Source of the DNA: Clostridia bacterium
GTDB taxonomy: Bacteria > Bacillota > Clostridia > Christensenellales > CAG-917
DNA length: 7,889 nt
Direction of reading: 5' to 3'
Assembly: GCA_017500745.1 (NCBI GenBank)
Contig: JAFVYE010000066.1
Coordinates: forward strand, 1-7,889
Shown: positions 6,598 through 7,889 of the stretch, piece after piece
How the letters are laid out: every line of letters starts with the position of its first letter
How positions within the stretch are numbered: the stretch's first letter is position 1
Program-made: the position numbers and the translations under genes
Notes under the pieces: generated by a model
Told to the model about the DNA's origin: nothing
The model's input: only the letters and a program-made list of their open reading frames with translations
Database searches by the model: none

Positions 6598-7889
6598 ATG
6601 GACGTCTTAAACCAAATCTTCGATGGATTGGCTTCATTGTCAGCACAACTGCCCAAAATCAACGTTGAAGCTATCTTTATTATCGCTGTGGCATCAATCG
6701 CTTTGGTTGGCATCATTGCAGGGCTCACGTTTTTGTCATCTTCTGCATGCAAAATGAAGCGTGCTTGCCTTGCCATCATCAAGTATTTGTCAAAGGTCAC
6801 AGAGGTCAATGATGACAACGCAGAGGAGTTTACTGCAACCTGCTTTGGCAAAAAAGCACCCACCGCTCTCCGTGACAGTTGGGTTGAATATCTTGGTGTG
6901 CGCTTTGGCTATCCCAGCGAGATCATCTCTGAAAGTGCCGTGTTTGACAAAGAAGTCAAAAGGGTCACAAACGTCAGAGCAAACATTTTCATTGCAATCG
7001 CACTTATCGTCACAGGAGTGTTGGCATTCTGGTGCTTGGGCGCAGAGACAGCTCAAACCATGGGCGTCATCCTTGGCATAGGCCTCATCCTTTCTGCAAT
7101 CATCTATCTGGTTCTGGCCATCGTTGCTCGCAAGGAATTTGCAAAGGCACGTGAGGCATTCTACGAGATGCAAGATGAAATTGACGCAAAGGTTGATTTC
7201 CATGTGCAAAAGAGTTTCTCCACAGATGCATCACCTCTTGCAGAGATGACGTCACTCATTGACGAAATCATTGCACGCAACACGTCAAAAGTTGTTGAGA
7301 TGCCCACAGAGGAAGAGCCCGCAGAGGCACCCGCAGAGGAAACTCCCACAGAGGAGCCCACAGAGGAGCCCACAGAGGAAGCAACTGCAGAAGTGGCAGA
7401 GCCCAGCGAGGAGCCCGTTGAAGAGGTCACAGAGGAAGAGAGTGCCTATGAGCCCGCTCCCACAGCAACAATGACCATCAATGAGCCCACAGATGATCAA
7501 GTTGGCGACTGGGTCGCCGGTCAAAACGAATTCACAGAGGACTCAGGCCTTGAGTCTTTTGAAGAAGTAAATGTAGAGGACGATATTGTTATGTTCGGAA
7601 AAAAGAGAAGAGAAAAAGAAGCAGCACAAGCACCCGTAGAGGAAAAGATTTTCCTTGAAAGCGAAATCGTTGAGGACGAGCCCGAATTGGTAGAAGCTCC
7701 CGCACCCGCACCTCAACCTGCACCTGCACCCGCACCTGCACCCGCAGAGCCCGTGTACAGCAATCAAGAAATCGTTGAAGAATACGAGGACCTTGATGAA
7801 GGCGATGAGGACATCAAAGCACCTCGCCTTTCAAAGCTCCCTCACCTCATGGACTATGCTCTCACACTCAACATGTCACGTGGCAACAA
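6598..7889 (+). CDS. Three-helix membrane protein with long acidic cytoplasmic tail (3' partial)
   Basis: I do not recognise this family. The frame stays open for 430 codons to the window edge, and a promoter and ribosome binding site support the start. Three hydrophobic segments are visible at about 24-46, 128-148 and 154-177. Positive residues follow the first (KMKR) and third (ARKEFAKAR), which predicts N-terminus outside, a cytoplasmic loop of about 80 residues, a tight outer turn, and a cytoplasmic tail. The loop holds ALRDSWVEYLGVRFGYPS (90-107). The tail runs from a helical stretch (178-230) into a Pro/Thr/Glu-rich segment (236-288, 22 Glu and no Lys or Arg). A basic patch KKRREK (335-340) comes next, then an Ala-Pro stretch (367-385). 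A more ordinary sequence starts near 408 (APRLSKLPHLMDYALTLN) and is cut by the edge. No Lys or Arg occurs from 232 to 334. The topology resembles TolQ/ExbB proton-channel subunits, but no diagnostic motif was confirmed. No signal peptide cleavage site is evident. Confidence 0.92.
   Translation, partial: MDVLNQIFDGLASLSAQLPKINVEAIFIIAVASIALVGIIAGLTFLSSSACKMKRACLAIIKYLSKVTEVNDDNAEEFTATCFGKKAPTALRDSWVEYLGVRFGYPSEIISESAVFDKEVKRVTNVRANIFIAIALIVTGVLAFWCLGAETAQTMGVILGIGLILSAIIYLVLAIVARKEFAKAREAFYEMQDEIDAKVDFHVQKSFSTDASPLAEMTSLIDEIIARNTSKVVEMPTEEEPAEAPAEETPTEEPTEEPTEEATAEVAEPSEEPVEEVTEEESAYEPAPTATMTINEPTDDQVGDWVAGQNEFTEDSGLESFEEVNVEDDIVMFGKKRREKEAAQAPVEEKIFLESEIVEDEPELVEAPAPAPQPAPAPAPAPAEPVYSNQEIVEEYEDLDEGDEDIKAPRLSKLPHLMDYALTLNMSRGN
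7345..7380 (+). repeat. Three tandem 12-bp repeats encoding Pro-Thr-Glu-Glu
   Basis: The unit CCCACAGAGGAG occurs three times in tandem, with one base changed at the end of the third copy. It is in frame and encodes PTEE three times. Degenerate copies (CCCACAGAGGAA at 7303, CCCGCAGAGGCA at 7318 and CCCGCAGAGGAA at 7330) lie just upstream, so the acidic tail probably grew by duplication of this unit. A copy-number change keeps the reading frame and alters only tail length. Confidence 0.88.
7696..7746 (+). repeat. Ala-Pro tandem repeat region (6- and 12-bp units)
   Basis: Alternating proline (CCC or CCT) and alanine (GCA) codons form a 6-bp CCNGCA repeat, interrupted once by a CAA codon. From 7717 the CCT and CCC codons alternate, giving a 12-bp unit CCTGCACCCGCA. 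The encoded Ala-Pro stretch (residues 367-383) is expected to be a stiff extended linker between the acidic tail and the next, possibly folded, segment. Confidence 0.85.

Noticed and set aside
7161..7524. Minus-strand frames with Ser/Gly-rich or Cys/Leu/Gly-rich repeats
   Set aside because: They are reverse readings of the PTEE-coding repeats in the membrane protein gene; the repetitive look comes from the + strand repeat.
6598..7889. Assigning the membrane protein to the Zorya defence system as ZorA
   Set aside because: Only the gross topology is similar. No ZorB, ZorC, ZorD or ZorE gene is in the window and no family motif was confirmed, so it is kept as an open hypothesis, not an annotation.

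Overview
The window holds three protein-coding genes, all on the + strand, in two transcription units. The first two are the C-terminal ~1,030 codons of addB and a complete addA, the two subunits of the AddAB (RexAB-type) helicase-nuclease that processes double-strand DNA ends for recombination. The third begins 84 bases after addA, behind its own promoter. It encodes an unrecognised three-helix membrane protein with a very acidic, repeat-rich cytoplasmic tail and runs off the right edge.

An AddAB pair in addB-addA order, strong AGGAGG-type ribosome binding sites, a consensus sigma-A-type promoter and the AddB iron-sulfur cysteines all point to a low-to-moderate G+C Gram-positive bacterium (Bacillota, probably a clostridial lineage). 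The sequence does not identify a genus. The standard bacterial code fits: addB ends in TGA and TGG encodes tryptophan.

Layout: 1-3113 addB (5' end outside the window); 3115-6513 addA, one base after the addB stop with its ribosome binding site inside addB; 6514-6597 intergenic, holding an inverted repeat (possible terminator) abutting an extended -10 promoter; 6598-7889 the membrane protein gene, open to the last base. No RNA gene, CRISPR array or insertion sequence was seen.

AddA supplies the ATP-driven helicase motor and one nuclease domain; AddB supplies the second nuclease domain with its 4Fe-4S cluster. Every catalytic motif I looked for in the visible parts is present, so the complex looks functional. 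The membrane protein is separately transcribed and nothing ties it functionally to AddAB. Its topology (N-terminus out, one helix, ~80-residue cytoplasmic loop, helical hairpin, cytoplasmic tail) matches that of TolQ/ExbB and resembles the ZorA type of motor subunit, but this is only a topological resemblance. It is the least explained part of the window.
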